Shown here: positions 5,867 to 5,991 of the stretch, piece after piece
Position numbering within the stretch: the first letter of the stretch is position 1
Layout of the letters: the number at the start of each line of letters is the position of its first letter
NCBI GenBank assembly: GCA_025350365.1
Contig: JANXXY010000139.1
Coordinates: forward strand, 1-5,991
DNA: 5,991 bases
Source: Bacteroidales bacterium
GTDB lineage: Bacteria > Bacteroidota > Bacteroidia > Bacteroidales > JAAUTT01
Direction: 5' to 3'
The notes under the pieces: model-generated
What the model was told of the DNA's origin: nothing
The model's database searches: none
The model's input: only the letters and a program-made list of their open reading frames with translations
Program-made: the position numbers and the translations under genes

Positions 5867-5991
5867 CTATGCGTTAATCAGTTCTTTGTATTGCGCAGGA
5901 CTTAACAATTCGTTAAGTTCCGAAGGATCATTAATGGAAACTTTAATCATCCATCCATCGCCATATGGATCTTTGTTAACTAACTCCGGTG
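5867..5991 (-). CDS. gcvH: glycine cleavage system H protein, C-terminal part (partial)
   Basis: The frame enters from the right edge and ends at a TAG at 5867-5869, giving the last 40 full residues. The sequence VNKDPYGDGWMIKV followed by DPSELNELLSPAQYKELI is the conserved C-terminus of GcvH. The VN(x)DPYGDGW(M/L)I(K/R) motif lies after the lipoyl domain; the lipoyl-lysine itself is outside the window. GcvH carries the aminomethyl group between the P, T and L proteins during glycine breakdown in the cytoplasm. The gene converges on the serine hydrolase with 5 bases between stop codons, and its terminator lies within the hydrolase coding end. Confidence 0.95.
   Translation of the reverse strand, partial: PELVNKDPYGDGWMIKVSINDPSELNELLSPAQYKELINA

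Overview
The window is AT-rich DNA from a member of the Bacteroidota. The evidence is two lipoproteins with short lipobox signals, A-rich leaders without Shine-Dalgarno sites, promoters of the TTTG / TAnnTTTG type, a PagL-like acyloxyacyl hydrolase of the long form common in this phylum, and a GcvH tail. I would not assign a genus.

Layout. The left third (1-1720) looks like an accessory region, with all genes on the minus strand. It holds the first 137 codons of a PLD-domain protein of the helicase-associated type often found in anti-phage or restriction loci. Next come a G/T-rich non-coding element with an inverted repeat, a possible small membrane protein, and a short hairpin-bearing spacer. 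It ends with a toxin-antitoxin-like pair of the DUF433/DUF5615 type, in which the antitoxin-like gene is intact. The toxin-like gene carries both a one-base frameshift and a Gly in place of the first conserved Asp.

The right two thirds (1809-5991) look like ordinary envelope and metabolic genes: a PagL-like outer-membrane acyloxyacyl hydrolase (minus), a lipoprotein aldose 1-epimerase (minus) with its own terminator, a lipoprotein serine hydrolase of the class C beta-lactamase family (plus), and the C-terminus of the glycine cleavage H protein (minus, running off the right edge). The epimerase and serine hydrolase genes are divergent across a 439-base intergenic region that holds a striking 10-base imperfect tandem repeat. 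The serine hydrolase and gcvH genes converge with 5 bases between stops and share a hairpin terminator lying inside the last codons of the hydrolase.

I see no sign that the right-hand genes form one pathway; terminators and strand changes separate them. No complete new system is visible. The points most worth a second look are the doubly damaged toxin gene, the helically phased repeat, and the possible defence locus cut by the left edge.
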